Origin: PALSA-607 sp036501485
GTDB lineage: Bacteria > Actinomycetota > Actinomycetes > Acidothermales > Acidothermaceae
Assembly (NCBI GenBank): GCA_036501485.1
Contig: DASYAG010000010.1
Location: 1-64,000 of the forward strand
DNA length: 64,000 bases
Reading direction: 5' to 3'
This document shows positions 63,247 to 64,000 of this stretch, piece by piece. Made by a program: the position numbers and the translations under genes. The notes below the pieces were generated by a model. That model was given only the letters and a program-made list of their open reading frames with translations, ran no database searches and was not told the DNA's origin. The first letter of the stretch is position 1, and each line of letters opens with the position of its first letter.

Positions 63247-64000
63247 CTACCGGGTCCGGGCAACCACGAAATCGCACAGTGCCTCAAGGGCACGCTTCGC
63301 CGGACCGTCGGGAAGTGGCGCCAGCGTCGATCGCGCGTCGCTTGCCCATCTGTCGAGGTCAGCGCGGGCAGCCTGGATCGCCGGGTGCGAACGCAGCAGG
63401 CCCAAGGTCTCGCGGTGCCGACCAGCATCAGTCAAGTCACCATCGAGCAGTTCAAGGAGACGGGCGTCTGCCGGGTCGATCGACCGTCGCGCATGCAACA
63501 CCGGCAACGTGACGACACCTTCGCGCAGGTCAGTGCCCGGCGTCTTGCCGAAGCCGGTCGCGTCGCTGGTCACGTCGAGCAGGTCGTCGGAAAGCTGAAA
63601 CGCGACACCGATCCGCTCCCCGTAACGAATCATCACCTCGACCACCGACTCGGGAGCACCGGCGAACATGGCGCCAAAACGGGCCGACGTCGCGATCAAC
63701 GAACCTGTCTTGTCGGCCACGACCTGGAGGTAGTACTCGAGCGGGTCCGCGCCGTCGTTCGGGCCGGTCGTCTCGCGGATCTGACCTTGGACCAGGCGCT
63801 CGAACGTGCGGGCCTGGATCCGAACAGCCTCAGGACCGAGATCGGCGAGCAGATCCGAGGCTCTCGAGAACAGGAAGTCGCCAGTAAGGATCGCGATGGT
63901 GTTCGACCATCTGGCGTTCGCACTGATCGTGCCTCGCCGGACAAGGGCTTCGTCCATGACGTCGTCGTGGTAAAGCGTCGCAAGGTGGGTCAGTTCGACG
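63247..64000 (-). CDS. Trans-polyprenyl diphosphate synthase, 5' end outside window
   Basis: Only the C-terminal part (about 250 residues) is in the window; the reading frame continues past the right edge as VELTHLATLYHDDVMDEALV, so the first internal Met (63957) is not the start. The first aspartate-rich motif DDVMD and the second SDDLLDVTSD, plus GDFLFSRASDLL, identify a long-chain (heptaprenyl/octa/nonaprenyl) synthase, which makes menaquinone side chains. The stop is at 63247, followed by a 131-bp gap to the LacI-type gene. Confidence 0.93.
   Translation of the reverse strand, partial: VELTHLATLYHDDVMDEALVRRGTISANARWSNTIAILTGDFLFSRASDLLADLGPEAVRIQARTFERLVQGQIRETTGPNDGADPLEYYLQVVADKTGSLIATSARFGAMFAGAPESVVEVMIRYGERIGVAFQLSDDLLDVTSDATGFGKTPGTDLREGVVTLPVLHARRSIDPADARLLELLDGDLTDAGRHRETLGLLRSHPAIQAARADLDRWASDARSTLAPLPDGPAKRALEALCDFVVARTR

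Overview
The window is 64 kb of chromosome from a high-GC Gram-positive bacterium (Actinomycetota). The reasons are the high GC content, frequent GTG and TTG starts, start/stop overlaps such as ATGA, actinobacterial RpoB/RpoC/EF-Tu sequences, a HadA-HadB pair beside rpmG, tRNA-Trp beside secE, and 2-oxoglutarate:ferredoxin oxidoreductase genes. Genus cannot be fixed from the sequence alone. No insertion sequence, prophage, CRISPR array or origin is visible; most of the window is core housekeeping DNA.

Left part, almost all on the minus strand (read from high to low coordinates). tRNA-Trp (37.6 kb), secE, nusG, rplK, rplA, rplJ, rplL, rpoB, rpoC, rpsL, rpsG, fusA and tuf are followed by the S10/spc/alpha run: rpsJ rplC rplD rplW rplB rpsS rplV rpsC rplP rpmC rpsQ rplN rplX rplE rpsN rpsH rplF rplR rpsE rpmD rplO secY adk map, an insertion, then infA rpmJ rpsM rpsK rpsD rpoA rplQ truA. 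Together these make the ribosome, RNA polymerase, elongation factors and the Sec translocon. Likely transcription breaks are intrinsic-terminator-like hairpins after rplL, rpoC and tuf, and a hairpin at the rplQ/truA boundary. The map-infA junction is interrupted by an oppositely oriented AAA ATPase gene and a DinB-like gene. Several ribosomal proteins (S3, S5, L10, L17, L22) carry long low-complexity extensions; the L22 tail contains a 38-residue His/Asp-rich block.

Middle (37.7-50.6 kb). An aspartate aminotransferase gene and murB are followed by an 8.7 kb efflux/regulation block: an MFS exporter, a TetR regulator with candidate operators, a 1090-residue AfsR-like BTAD/NB-ARC/TPR regulator, a second MFS exporter and a DrrAB-type ABC exporter. 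This block lies between murB and hadB-hadA-rpmG, which are close together in many actinobacteria. Three tRNA genes (Met-CAU, Thr-GGU, Tyr-GUA) follow, with an unexplained 68-nt stem-loop between Thr and Tyr.

Right part (50.6-64 kb). yajQ, a class I methyltransferase and an EamA/DMT-like membrane protein are followed by korA-korB (2-oxoglutarate to succinyl-CoA with ferredoxin), a membrane-anchored protein of unknown function and rarD. A carbohydrate ABC importer (binding lipoprotein plus two permeases, no ATPase gene) lies downstream of a LacI-type regulator; their 357-bp spacer holds a candidate operator and an array of 11-bp repeats. The window ends inside a trans-polyprenyl diphosphate synthase gene.
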